A program made the translations under genes and the position numbers. The notes under the pieces are model-generated. The model did not search any database and was not told the origin of the DNA. It saw only the letters and a list, made by a program, of their open reading frames with translations. A DNA stretch of 64,000 nt from NCBI GenBank assembly GCA_003254905.1, contig QANU01027507.1, positions 4,905-68,904 of the forward strand, written 5' to 3'. Below, piece by piece: positions 1-11,900 of the stretch. Position 1 is the stretch's first letter; each line of letters begins with the position of its first letter. This stretch comes from Nissolia schottii. Taxonomy: Eukaryota > Streptophyta > Magnoliopsida > Fabales > Fabaceae.

Positions 1-753
1 GAAAGAAATGAGAATGAGATGAGGGAACTTGGGGCTTGTGGTGTTCGGTTTTTAGAGAAGAAAATGGTAGCAAGAATGCTTGTTTTTCCTTAGGAGCAAT
101 GTAGTGTTCTTGAAGCTTGCTAGAAGAATGGCTATGGAGTTTTGAAGGAGATGAAAATTTTTAGAGAGAAATGGAAGAGAGGGTTCGGCCAAGGCTGAAA
201 TGGGAGGAGAGAAATTTGATAATTTTGGAATTTAATTAAAAAGGTGAATAGTGGAAAGTATGGGTTATGATTTGATGAGGTATGGTGAATGACATTTTGG
301 AAGCTTGATTTAGGGAAATTGTCTTTGACTAATCTCCCTCAAAACCGTGCAGCCATCTCCATTCAGCTGAGGAGATTTTAATTTCTCCCAGTCCCGGTTC
401 GCTCGTGTTTTATCGCTCGCAGTCTCGGTGCGTCGCGCACAGTCGTCTGAAAAATATTCCATTTGGACCGTCGCGACCCTCAAACTTCCACCTACCTAAG
501 GGTATTAATGTTTGAAGGTGTTTGTGAATTTTTCTCCGGGAGATTATTTTCACGTACACCGTTTTGCGTGCCAAATTTCATCGGCAACCAATGGCTGTTC
601 AGTTGTCTGCCGAATTTTCTGCCGCGACACGTCTAAATTCCTAGGGATATTTTAACTAAAATTTTTCGCCTCAATTCTCTAATCATGATTAAAAATTAAT
701 TAATCATTTATATTTTTCGAATATTTCTCTAAAGAAAAAATCGGGATGTTACA
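1..753 (-). mobile_element. Family A long LTR, 5' part on minus strand (left end outside window)
   Basis: Ends in CGGGATGTTACA at 742-753, the inverted form of the TGTAACATCCCG start seen at 26771 and 42718. Positions 390-540 carry the family block reading 'GTCTGAAAAATATTCC' next to a GCGTCGCGCAC string, which recurs at 42990-43080 in the other orientation. It sits inside the gag of a family B element, since gag sequence resumes at 754. Confidence 0.75.
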
Positions 754-889
754 CTTAACAGGTTGGCGGATAGATTCTCCCATGCCTGGGTTTGGGCGTT
801 GCTCATCTCGTCCATCCTCTTCTTTATGGTCTCTATTCTGGCTTCCATTGCGGAGCACGTAGACACCATGCACAGACTCCAAGGAACGT
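754..889 (-). pseudogene. Family B gag N-terminus, interrupted
   Basis: Read on the minus strand it begins MVST, then an EAR-rich and KKRMDEM stretch. This is the same start as the gag ORFs at 13826 and 23756 ([21 protein letters not shown]). The frame runs about 38 codons and is broken at 753/754 by the family A LTR. The primer-binding site follows immediately. Confidence 0.7.
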
Positions 890-890
890 T

Positions 891-902
891 GCTCTGATAC
901 TA
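891..902 (-). other. Primer-binding site of family B element
   Basis: The complement reads TAGTATCAGAGC, one base off the initiator-Met tRNA primer site TGGTATCAGAGC. It lies between the gag start and the LTR end, as expected for a minus-strand element. Confidence 0.6.
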
Positions 903-904
903 GT

Positions 905-1330
905 TGTAACAACTGGTATCTATGCGATTGAGAACTGAATTGCTTGCCGAATTTTATTGATGAAACCAGAAATTCCAGAGGGGAATTCCGTGGTTTATGG
1001 AATACAAATAGAGAGCAGAAAGATGAGATAATCCTGGGATTAAAGGTTCCCTTTGACCTCCTAACCTAATTCCAATTTCCGAATGCCCAACCCCTGGCCT
1101 CCTTCGGTTCCTCTTATAACTCAGGAGGAATCGAGTGGCTATTTTATTTCCTAATTTAGCTCCTAAATTATTGCCTCTCTGATTTGAATATCAAATCAGC
1201 TCCTAATCTGTTACAATATCTTAACAGATTTATTCCTTTCTAATTCTACTAAATCTTCTAGAATAAACTAATGGAAAAGGGGAGGATTTCCTTTCCTGTT
1301 TTAACTGAATCTGCCTTAGGGGGCGTAACA
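905..1330 (-). mobile_element. Family B LTR
   Basis: Begins TGTAACAACTGGTATC and ends CGTAACA in plus coordinates. It shares the landmarks of the LTRs at 9966, 11635, 12524 and 13863: an 'AATTCC..GGGGAATT' block, a 'CCTGGGA' block, and 'TTCTAGAATAAAC' followed by a GGAAAAGG run near the end. It is more diverged than the intron 1 copies. Confidence 0.7.
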
Positions 1331-4300
1331 GTCGCATGGGGGAGGATCCAGGCCCTCGAAGTCTACGTCGGGCTGTTCCGAAGCCTTTCCTGGCATGTTA
1401 GCGGGGGCGAAGGTATTGGTCTCCAGCAAAGTGTAGGTGCGGTAGTTGTGTTGTCGCAAGCGGGTAAACAACCATACGTCCTTAGCTAGCGGCGATGACA
1501 TGTCTGTGAATTGGAGTCATACACTAGTGAGGATAAGAACGACTTCGTTCTTAGTGAAAACTCGGCGTGGCTTCTATAGTTCAATTACTCGGGTAGAGTC
1601 TAGGCCACTCAGGGAACCTCTACGTGTCACATATACTAAACCACCTACTAGGTATTATCTTGTACCTACCTCCTGAGCAGCTTTATCTACGTTACTAGGT
1701 GATTGGAGTACTACTCTTGTTATTACCTAGGCTTCGTGCTCATTAACTGTACGTTGCTACTGAAGACATACTATTCATCTTGGGTCGTTCCCTTGACGAT
1801 ACATAATGCATGAACAGATATATACACAATGCATAGGCAGATATACATGCACACATACATACATATTCTCATACATTCAATCTCTTCATCGTACATATGA
1901 CTATATAGTGCATGAGGGAATATGGGAAATCTCTTACGCATACTAACTTACCCAGGTTAGCGTCCTTCTTCTTTTAGTCCTTCCACCCATGTAACCGTGG
2001 TCTCGGTTACAACCTCCTTCTATTCCCTATCATGATGACCTGGCAGCGCTTGAACCGGAGTGGTAGCTAACCACGCTAGGCTCATAGGAGGTAAATCATC
2101 AACATGATAGGTACCACCACCCCCTTACCGGGATGGCGAGGGACCGGCCCTTTGGCACAATCAGGCGTGGACTCGTTTCTCTTTACTTTAGTCTCAGTTC
2201 TTTATTCTGGGGTCCCCCTTTCTTTCTCACAGGACTTCCTGTTCTTTTTTACTTTCATAGTCAGGTATCTCTACCTGCGTTATTCCTACCAATCCAGCGT
2301 GCAGAATTAGTGAGGGGCGTGTCTGTAAGACGTGCCAAGAGAATGGGATCTTCCTAGTCATATAACTACTGATTATGACTAAGGATGGCCGAATCCTTGG
2401 TGATTGGGGCCTTAGTTCTCTACTTTATTTCCTAGGATTCAATTATGCACCTTTAAATTTACGTGAATACCTCTAGTGATCTAGGGTCGTTCTAACTCCT
2501 ATGACGGCCATTCCTCGTGATGCATGCCTTTGTTACATAAACGTACACATAACTATGCATGATGGATCCTATAGAACCTTTTAAAAACACAAGTTTTCAG
2601 TGAGCATTCGAATGAATAGGGTTGAGTATTCGATTGATTCTTTCATTGGAATCCCTGAGGAATTCAATCGATTGAAATCCTTCTTCGGCTTTCATTCGAT
2701 TGAAACCTCATTCATTCGACTGAAATCCCAAGAGCTTTCATTCCAATTCCTTGGGAATTCATTTGAATCCCACAGTAAAAAAATCGTCCCAGAGATTAAC
2801 TTCTATAGGGTTTTCTTTTCGTAACATTTTCATTTCCACAGTGATCCAATCAGTACAGTTATGATCTCCAAACCTCAAAATCTAACCTCCACAACTTATT
2901 TTCTAGGGTTTGTACAAAATAGTTTTTCATTTAAATACACAGAAATACATATAAACAGTCATAAAATAAACCACATAGATAGTGGGCTTAAAGTTACCCA
3001 CATCTGATGGGAATTCCAGTTGGATATCCTCGATGCCCGCAGCGACCTAGTCGCAACGGCGTGCTCTGGCAATTTTTTCGGGACTTCGGCCAGAAACCGA
3101 GATGTGTCAGAACGGGACTGGTGTTTGTGAAAAAAGAAAAGTTACGTAAACTTTTCTGAAATCCTAAGCGGCTATTTATAGCCTTTCTATTTTCCCTTTT
3201 TTTTCTTTTTCCTTTTTCTTTTTCCCTCTTCCTTCCTTTTCTTATTTTTATTATTATTAAATAATTACTGAGGGTAACTATCCCCTGAGGGAGATAAATC
3301 CCTTCCAGGGTCGTTTTGGTCCCGTTTGATCGCATTTTGTTCCGTATCTCATACACCGGTTGTCCTAAAAATATTCCTAGCAGACTGTCGTGACCCATTG
3401 ACTTTTCCCTTCGGCCAGGGGACTACCACTCAGGGATTTTTGGTCGTTTTACCGCCTCCAAAAATCCTCCGAGCGTTTCCCAGTATCCAAAACGAATTCC
3501 GTTTGGATCGAAACTCGTTTGAGCACACCAGAGAATTTCCTTGACAACATAAACCTAATCCTGGCTACAATCTAGCGGCATAACCAAATCGTCTTCCGAT
3601 TGCCCGTGACATCATAACCAGCATAAACCTAACATAAACTATCACAAACATACCACATAGACAGTGGAGGATTAGTTTACCCTACCTTTGGTGAAGTCCA
3701 CGAGCTTAGGAATGAGAGCTCTGCGTAGAAGTCCTGGCGAACATCGATATCCCTAACGCCTTCGGTTACTTTTGCTTTAGAGGAAACTTGAAAGAACACG
3801 AGCTAAGAGCTCAGGTTTGGGGAAGGAAATACAAGAGAAAGTGATGAGGAGATGATGGGAAAGTCTTACGGGAACTATGTACTGAAGCTTGGTTTTTTTG
3901 TTGCGCCAGCGTAACGACAGTATCCGAATCGGGCGAACTTAAGTAGAAACTAAGAGATGAGAAAAGTGAGAAAATGAAAGCATTAGAGGGCTATTTATAG
4001 GCCCCAAAACCGTGGTCTTGGGCCACCCTTGGCCACAAAAATTAAATTGAAAAAGAAAATAGAATTATGGATAATATTGCCAAGTCAAAGCCTAGTCACC
4101 TTTGACTATTTGACCCAAAATATGTGATTGTAATGAGGAGAGAGAAAATGTAAGAGAGGGCAGATTTTTCCTTGATCGTGGGGCCCACTCTCTAGTCCAG
4201 TTTGATCATGTTTTGTAGTACGTTGTCCGGGCGCTTCGGGTACAGCAGCCCGAAAAATATTCCGATCAAATTATTGTGATCTCCGAATGGTTCTAGGGAG

Positions 4301-4654
4301 GAATTTAGGTTAATCTAAGATATTTGTAAATTTACCTCTTTAAGAGTATGTTGTACAGACACCTTAGGTATACCATTGCCTTCTGGTGACTAAAAGGGTT
4401 TAGTCTAGTGTCTGCAGAATTTTATGAAACTGAGCAGAATTTTGTTTTACAAACAATTTTAGATATAACATCAAACTCTGAGGGCCAAGAGGAATCAATT
4501 TAGTGTCATTAGAATTTTGCGAAACCGAACAGAATAATTTCTACAGACACTTTTGACCTAAGGTTTCATGCTTCTACATTTTTAACCTATACAGAGGACT
4601 TCTACTGATATTTACCTCCTGAAATCTTTTCTAAGAAAAAAGTGGGATGTTACA
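1331..4654 (-). mobile_element. Family A long LTR, minus strand, start missing
   Basis: Ends GTGGGATGTTACA at 4642-4654. It shares blocks in the same order with the minus copy at 55173-56957: the AGAAC...GTTCT hairpin (1535-1552), 'CTCAGGGAACCTCTA', and an 'ACTAGGTGATTGG' block near 1695. Its left end is cut by the family B LTR. A putative minus-strand TATA (CTATTTATAGG in plus letters) lies near 3990. It contains degenerate 'CATTCGATTG' motifs (2607-2745). No convincing protein-coding region was seen. Confidence 0.7.
2607..2745. repeat. CATTCGAATG-type palindrome array in family A LTR
   Basis: Motif starts at 2607, 2629, 2644, 2665, 2693 and 2713 (CATTCGAATG, TATTCGATTG, CAATCGATTG, CATTCGATTG, CATTCGACTG and one weaker unit). 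Three of the five steps are 20-22 bp. The other sequence between the motifs is not conserved. Confidence 0.6.
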
Positions 4655-4681
4655 ATTAATATTAGTATAAAAGTATAAAAG

Positions 4682-4851
4682 ATCAACATCCTCTATTTTT
4701 CAAAATAAAAAATAGAGGATAACATTCAAAATTTTACTATTCATTAAAAATAATGAAATGAGATAAAATAAATATCATGGATAATAAATAAGGAAATGAA
4801 CATTAACATCTAACCTACCACTTTTCATTCTAAAAAGTAGCAAATGTTGAT
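4682..4851. mobile_element. Short MITE with 5-bp target duplication
   Basis: 170 bp, AT-rich, no coding capacity. The ends are imperfect inverted repeats (ATCAACATCCTCTATTTTT against ATCAACATTTGCTACTTTTT). It is flanked by AAAAG at 4677-4681 and 4852-4856. An internal hairpin (CCTCTATTTTT...AAAAATAGAGG) lies near the left end. Confidence 0.6.
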
Positions 4852-4887
4852 AAAAGTATATATATGTGTATATATATTTTACAACTA

Positions 4888-5350
4888 AAAATGCCTTCAC
4901 GGTTGGCATTTTCTTTGTAAAATGTTTCAACTGAAAATGCCTACAAGGTTGGCATTTTCTTTGTAAAATGTTTCAACTAAAAATGCCTACACGGTTGGCA
5001 TTTTTCTCATAACCGCGTCCTATAACCCCACCCATGGTACGGATAGGGATATGGGTATGAGGGAGGATAAGGGTATGGGGCGGAGGTGGGTAAGCGTGAG
5101 GGTATGGTTGTGGTGGGTAAGGCACTGGCGGTGGTGGGTTTAGGTATGGTGGTGGTGGGTTAGGGGAATTTTTAGAAAATGAGTGGAGTGGGGGAGAATG
5201 GGAGGGGTAGGGTGGGGTTATAGGACGCGGTTATGAGAAAAATGCCAATCGTGTAGGCATTTTTAGTTGAAACATTTTACAAAGAAAATGCCAACCTTGT
5301 AGGCATTTTCAGTTGAAACATTTTACAAAGAAAATGCCATCCGTGTAGGC
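4888..5350. mobile_element. Fold-back element with triplicated arms and G-rich loop
   Basis: The left arm (about 4888-5031) and right arm (about 5213-5350) are near-perfect inverted repeats. Each arm carries three copies of a roughly 48-52 bp unit, itself hairpin-like (AAAATGCC...GGCATTTT, then TTTGTAAAATGTTTCAACT). The loop (5032-5212) is strongly G/purine-biased on the plus strand, with runs such as GGGTATGGTGGTGGTGGG. The outer right edge is interrupted by the family A solo LTR. It could be a fold-back or MULE-type non-autonomous DNA element; no transposase was seen. Confidence 0.6.
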
Positions 5351-5356
5351 GATTCT

Positions 5357-8325
5357 TGTAACAACCCGACTTTTCTCATTCTTTAAGACATTGTCTAGAA
5401 AAGAATTAAAAAGATAAAATGAGGGGAAAGGTGAGATAAAATGGAATAAACTTCTAGTATTGATTTTATTTCTGGAAGATTAGTTAAAATTAGTTATTCT
5501 ACGATTTGGTGACGTCCGGTGACGTCCGGATTGAAATTATGCAGTATTAGAAATTAACTGACTCAATAGGAGTCTGTAAAATATATTAATATGAAAATAA
5601 ATCAAGAATATGTCATGTAACATTTTAGAATTCATGAGGGGAATTTTAGAGCATAACGGTATGTCCGGGAATATTTTTAGAACTTCCGTACATAAAGAAT
5701 TAATGCATAAACATCACCTAAACACACTAAGGGTAAAATGGTAATTTTGGGTGGCCAAGGAAGTGAGAAAAGGCCACGGACAGCCCTTTCTCTTCCAAAC
5801 CCGAAATCCATCCCCAAATTCTCCTAAGTTTCCATTCTTCCAAAGCTTCCTAAACCTAAGCTTTCCATAGATTTCTCCAAAGCTTCTCCAAGGTAAAATC
5901 ACCATCCTTTGCCTATCATCATCTTAAATTCTCCTCAAGACACTCAAGGAAACAATCTAGCATTAAGGTTAGGGAGGTTCTTCAAGAGAAATCCAAGGAT
6001 TCAAGGTTCTAACCCTAAATCTCCATAATCTAGGGTTTTATGTTCTTTTAACTTAAGAGCCTCAAGCAAGCTTCAAGTTTATATTTCCATCACCATAATT
6101 CATTCCTAAGCATCTAAGGAAGGCTAGGAAGAGTTATGAGTGAGTTTTCATGATATGGTAAGGAGTTGTGCTACCATAACCCATGGTTGTGCTAATTAGG
6201 TTAAAATGATGTTTTAGGTCAAGGAGCTTCCAAGTAAGCAAACAAGGCTTGGTTCGCTTGTCTCCTAGCAACAACAAGTTGGTGAAGAGGTGGGTGACTT
6301 TAGTTCCTTACCTCTTTGATGATGGATGATGTTTATGCAAATTTGTCTTTGTTTGAGGATTTTGAGCTATTATGTGCATATATGTTAGAAATGATGCTAG
6401 GACTTAGGGAGACAATTCTGAAGGGTCCTGTGACCTGGATTAGATAGGATTATTGTACTTGAATCAGGTATGGAACTCAAGCAGGTGCCATGGGAGACTA
6501 TGGAGCAAGGAGGAAGAAGAAAGGAAATTAGGTTTTTCCTTCTCGCCAAGGCATCGCTGAGCGGCCTCTCAGGCACCGCTGAGCGACGCTGGGCTGACGT
6601 GGAAAGTAAAAAGATATTTTAAAAAGTAAGGCGGTGGGAGTCGGTGGAAGAAAAGTCGAGAAAGTAAGGCCGCTGAGCGATACAACCCTCACCGCTGAGC
6701 GATTAAGCTCAAACCGCTGAGCGATCAAGAAATCCGCTGAGCGGTCTGAAGCTGATAAAGGCTGATGGCACCTTCTTGATGCTTCCAAATTAGTTCCTAA
6801 TGCTATGTTATGATTGGGGATTGAACTATGTGAATGTATATGCTGTATGATGATAAAGTATGCCGAACATGAAAATGTGAAATCTATGCTAACCATGGTA
6901 TCTTTTATGTTGGTGTGATTCACTTAGACCAAAGGCTTGACAATTAACTATGAGATAAATAAAGATGCTAAAATGAACCATAGGAAAACAAGTCATGACA
7001 TGCTGCAGGTACTGAAAGGAAATTCGAAAAGCTGCTGAAAGTGCTAAAGGCACAATGCTGAAAATAATGAATGAAATATGCTGAAAAGGCCATGATCACG
7101 TGAGCCACTATGATCCCACCTCAGGAGGTCTAGGCATCCTGAATGTGGAAGCCCGCCACAGGTGGTGTCTATATGGCATACCTGGAGGTGTGCGGGTACC
7201 ACGCCTATGCATTGTCGAAAGGGGGCAAGCTTAGGTGGGGAGGTACCACCCCAGCCCACTGCTGAAGGGTCCCGAGGGGGCACACGGCAGGTGGAAGCCC
7301 ACCGCAGTGAGGTCAGGACAGTGTCGGCCTACACTGGAGGTGTGAGGTTATTCCGTCATAGTGATGTCCACAGAGGATGTCATTATGGTGGGAATAACAG
7401 TATTCCAAGCAGGTTAAGCTGTGATGCAGATTCAAGGCATTAAATGCTGTTGCACATTGTTATACGATGCTATATGTTGTAATATGCTGATATATGCTGC
7501 AATGTGTTATCATGTTTGTGATGCACCTGCTGTGATGTGTATTATGAACAACTTCCTGGTAGATGTTGAATGATACTGCTGTGTTAAATGTACATTATTA
7601 TGTAACTTATTATTCTGTTATGCCGTACCGTCAAGAGCCTGCTCAAGACGGATTTCTTACGAACTGTTAATAAGCACGAGAATGTAGTAAACAAGAGTAG
7701 TTCCCAGATCACCTAAAGATGCATGTAAAGCCGTTCAGATAGGCCAGATAATAAAATGGTAGGTTATAGTATGCATGTTCACTTATAAATCTCTGAACGG
7801 CCTGAAGTCTGACATAATCTGTTACGAGACTCAGGAACTAAAGTTATTTCCACTGAGAACCTACCGTTCTCATTTCCCACTGTTTATGACTTCAGGTACA
7901 GGAGAAGACAACTCATATTTTGAGGATGCTGAAGAAGAGCCACCAGCTGAGCCATGAGCAGCTGGTAGATAGATAGATGGTGTATTTTGATATGCTGTAG
8001 CAACTGATGTATTCAGTACTTTCTGTATATGAGATGTTGGGTTGTGTATTATATATACATTTTGTGACTTTGTATTATGGACCACTTGTTGTATATAAAG
8101 ATGCTTTAGTAGTATACAGATATACGTTTTGTTATATTACTGATTCCAACGCATGGCTCTATTTTAGTAATGATGCAATGTAAAATGAAAATTTTAAATG
8201 GGTCCTTATTTTCCTAAATGATTATTTTTGAAACAGCATGATGGACTATGTATTCCGACCAAGTAGATAACAACCTAGTGCACTGTGTTGCCACGTACGG
8301 GTAATCAGTTAGCTAGGGTGTTTCA
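5357..8325 (+). mobile_element. Family A solo LTR (TSD ATTCT), upstream of host gene
   Basis: Starts TGTAACAACCCGAC and ends CTAGGGTGTTTCA. It is flanked by identical ATTCT at 5352-5356 and 8326-8330. It carries the GAGAAC-CTACC-GTTCTC inverted repeat (7855-7871) followed by TTATGACTTCAGG, and a six-unit CGCTGAGCG array (6554-6744). No second LTR or internal domain is present, so solo-LTR formation is the simplest reading. It ends about 410 bp upstream of the host start codon, in the same orientation, and could supply promoter or terminator signals. Confidence 0.85.
6554..6744 (+). repeat. CCGCTGAGCGG array, six units
   Basis: Eleven-base units (T/C)CGCTGAGCG(G/A) start at 6554, 6576, 6670, 6692, 6714 and 6734. 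Steps are 22, 94, 22, 22 and 20 bp. The sequence between the units is unrelated. Confidence 0.85.
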
Positions 8326-8329
8326 ATTC

Positions 8330-8736
8330 TGACGTGGACGTCCACGCGTCTCGCGGCATCCACGTCAGCCAAAACAGGGGCAGTGTTGTATTATGTTTTC
8401 AAAGGGAGGCATTTTCGTAATTTAATTTTTTAATGGGGCAAAAGAGCAAAAAAACTCCGGTATCCTTGTAATAATATCTTTTAAATTTGATTATCTAAAC
8501 GAATATGGGATGGGAATATGTGTGGAAAGAAAGAGATAATGCTGAAATAGCTGATTCGTTACTGCCGATAATCTGCTGCCAGTTTCCAATAATGAGCTAG
8601 CGGAGCCAGTTAAACAAAGGATTCAGTTGACTCTACTACGCTTTGAAGCTTGAAGGCTCAGATTCCGTATTGGGTGGTGCCCCCTCAGAATCTGATACCC
8701 ATCATCATCATTCTCGATTTGTAGGGGGAAAACCCC
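8330..8736 (+). promoter_or_regulatory. Probable promoter and 5' UTR of the CTR1-like gene
   Basis: This lies between the solo LTR and the start codon. A 9-bp inverted repeat, TGACGTGGA (8330-8338) / TCCACGTCA (8359-8367), holds ACGT cores of the type bound by bZIP factors. It belongs to pre-insertion sequence, because the LTR split it from the fold-back element. No clear TATA box is visible close to the ATG. An in-frame TAG at 8722-8724 closes the reading frame upstream. The transcription start cannot be fixed from sequence. Confidence 0.4.
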
Positions 8737-8937
8737 ATGGCAGTGCCTGATGAGTCACAGCAACAGGCTCCGTTCAAGAGCTGGGCGAAGCAGATAGAGG
8801 AGAGCTATCAGCTGCAGATGGAACTGGCCCTTCGCCTTTCCTCGCGGTCTGCTTCCACCGACGATCCCAATTTCCTGGACTTGGCACCCAGCTCTTCTTC
8901 ACCCACTTCGGCTCAGGCCATGTCGCACCGTTTCTGG
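8737..8937 (+). CDS. CTR1-like: Exon 1 of CTR1-like MAPKKK
   Basis: Residues 1-67. The start ATG sits 13 bases after an in-frame TAG, which favours this start. It contains [20 protein letters not shown], a conserved CTR1/EDR1 leader. It ends HRFW, then GTACTC; phase 0. Confidence 0.9.
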
Positions 8938-11900
8938 GTACTCATTCGGATCTTTTAATTTTTTTTTTTTTGTGAATTAATGAATTTCTCTCGTTTCCCT
9001 TGCTGATACAATGAAAATTCTCATAAGGTAGAAAATGATTTCAAAATGACTTTTTCTTAGTTTATAACTTTTCATTAAAGATGCAAGAACTTTGGTAGGG
9101 GAAGGGGGTGGCTTGACGGAGGATCAAACATTCGATTTCATCATTACTGTAGAATAGTGTCTCATATTTCAGGGTTGATTTAATTCAAGGTTTGTTTGGT
9201 ATCTCCGGCTAGAGCCACAAAATTAGTATCCGACTAGATTATTTTTGTCAAAAAAAGTTGCTATTTTTTCGAAAGATCTCTTAGGAAGATTTTGATTATA
9301 AGCCATCTTGAATATAAAGTAAATTCAAAAACAAACTAAACAGAGCTAGTAGCTCGTGGCATCTCCCTTAGTCTTGCACCAAGGGGTAGTACCAACGGTA
9401 GTGTGTTCGATTCTTCCATAGGAGCAAAAATACAATAAGGACACAGCTTTAAATAATGTCAGAATTTAAATTAATTCTCAATATATTCCATATTTTGCAA
9501 CTTTTTCTAATTTCTTTTTCATTTGTGGCTTATATGATCAAAACATGTGTTGTTCAACCAAGTAAGGGAAACTCAATGGAAACCATATTTTATTTTAGAT
9601 GTAATGATGTTTTAATTAGTGATTAAATAATTGTTGATGATAAATTTAGACATTAATTAACCCGGTGCCGCCTCCATCTTTGCCAATGAGGCCGCCTCCA
9701 CCTCCACCTCCACCTCCACCTCCACCTCCACCACTACTTTAGATATTTGACCTCCACCTCTGTTCCACCCACAACTAGTCGCTGCCCACACTCCCCATCC
9801 TCAACCCAGCACCACCATTTTGTAACATCACATCCAGAGAAAAAGTGAAAACTTAACATATATATGAGATTCACAAAACGAGAAAAGGAAAAATAGCATC
9901 AACACTCATCAATCTTCATCATCATTCATCAACAACAACATAGCCCAAAAAAAAAAAAATCAAAATGTAAGAACTGGTGCCAATAAGAAAAGACTTGCTG
10001 AAATGGCTCTGGTGTTTATTAATTATGCAGAAAATTCCAATGGGGAATTTCTGGTACAGAACCAAAATAGGGATGGCTGAAATATTGAAATGCACGAACT
10101 GGAAACAGGAAATAGTCTGGGAATTTTAGGATCCCTTGGTCCCCTATGCCTAATTCTCAGTTCTGAATAACTAAATGCTTTTCCTTTCTCTCATGATCCC
10201 CTAATAATTATCAATGGGAGAGAATCAAGGGATTAGCTTATTTTTCTCCTAAAAATCCTCCTCCTTTATTTGTCTCTAATTGATTATTTTCTGCTTTATT
10301 CTTTCCGTAATTAAATCCTGATTTTTCTCTAACAAATCAGATATTATTCCCTCCTATTTCTCTCTTTCCTTTCTTGTTCGTTCTAGAATAATAATATGGA
10401 AGATGAATTATTTTCTTTCCTTTTCTGTTAGTTAGCTCTACTGACTCAGTTTCTGCTGCTGTGGTGCATGGGTATGTAACAATACCCTCCCCTTGACGTA
10501 CTACCTTGTCCTCAAGGTGATGGTTGAGACTCCTTCCTGGGTCCTAAATCTTGAAAAAGTAGCAAAGCATGCTTCCATTGCACTCATGTCCTTTTGGGTC
10601 CCAAAAATTTGACCCAAGTCCACTCTGCAACCTGTCTTAAATTTCAAAAATAGGCGGCAAATAATTTTCCTTTTCAATCACAAGAGAGTGTTTCTGCCCT
10701 TGCTTCATTATTGCGGGCAAATTGACCCCTGCCTCCTTTGGGACTTCCACTAATTCATCCATATTTTCTTCCCTTTTGCAATCATCTTCGTTGTCCCCTC
10801 CAGTTCCCTCCTTGGTTTCCTTAAAATTTGAGTTCTGAGAATGGTGACCAACAAACACCTCCTCCATTTCCTTATATGCCTTCGCCTCTTCTACCACCTT
10901 CTTCATCTCCCTCATCTCCACCAATGGTTTTGTCTTTGTCATCTTGTCATCCTTCTCGGCATCGGACTTCTCTTCTGATTTCTCAAAAGGAACCCAAACT
11001 TGTTGGTCTAGGTCGTACTCTGGATGAAATCGTTTGATAATGTCCTTTGAGCTTGCTACCTGCTCAAACTCCTTCTTGTATTGCATAACTGTACTGGTCC
11101 GCCTCACCTTAAGCAGGGGACCCAAGGGATTGTAGGCCACCCTTGGTTGAAACCGCTTTAGCAAGTCTTCCCTGAACCGTCTTCAATTTGGGAACAGTGT
11201 ATGTTCTTCCCACCACTCCATCCATGTTAACGCCTCTCCCTCCAAGGATAGAGTGGCAATATCCAATTTGTTTGCCTGAGACGCCTGGGTAACCCGAAAG
11301 TACCTCTCTATTTTTTCCAACCATTCGCACGCCTCTTCGCCCGAAAAGACTGGTATGTCTAGCTTCCTATTGGTCTCAAATCTCCTTGGTTCAGGGTCAT
11401 CTTCATTTCTCCCTTCTCTGCCTCTCGGACCCTCTCCATCACCCCTGTTCCCATTGCCATTGTTGTGGCTGCTGTGGCAACATTTCCTTAATCTGTCTCA
11501 AGAGTTCAAACGTCTGAGTTTGAGACTCTGTCACTTCCTCCATTCGTCTCTACAAAGCGTCTAACTTGGCCTCCATAGCGGCTTGCGTGGAAACCATGCA
11601 CAGACCTCCCTAGGATCGGTGCTCTGCTACCAGTTGTAAGAACTGGTGCCAATAAGAAAAGACTTGTTGAAATGGCTCTGGTGTTTATTAATTATGCAAA
11701 AAATTCCAATGGGGAATTTTTGGTACAGAACCAAAACAGGGATGGCTGAAATATTGAAATGCACGAACTGGAAACAGAAAATAGTCTGGGAATTTTAGGA
11801 TCCCTTGGTCCCCTATGCCTAATTCTCGGTTCTGAATAACTGAATGCCTTTCCTTTCTCCCATGATCCCCTTATAATTATCAATGGGAGAGAATCATGGG

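Larger units (their letters stand above)
8938..9965 (+). other. Intron 1, host-derived first part
   Basis: AT-rich intron sequence. It holds a possible tRNA-derived SINE-like stretch (9340-9435) and a (CCACCT)n microsatellite (9691-9734). Nothing else is recognisable. Confidence 0.5.

Noticed and set aside
2994-3398. 134-codon minus-strand frame
   Set aside because: Crosses an A/T-rich tract in a family A LTR; the Lys/Glu run is compositional and no domain is seen.
9340-9435. Confident SINE
   Set aside because: A/B box spacing is off and no target duplication or tail was found; kept only as a weak feature.
10637-11164. Host gene encoding a 175-residue acidic protein
   Set aside because: Same tail as the B2 and B3 ORFs and located between two LTRs; gag-derived.
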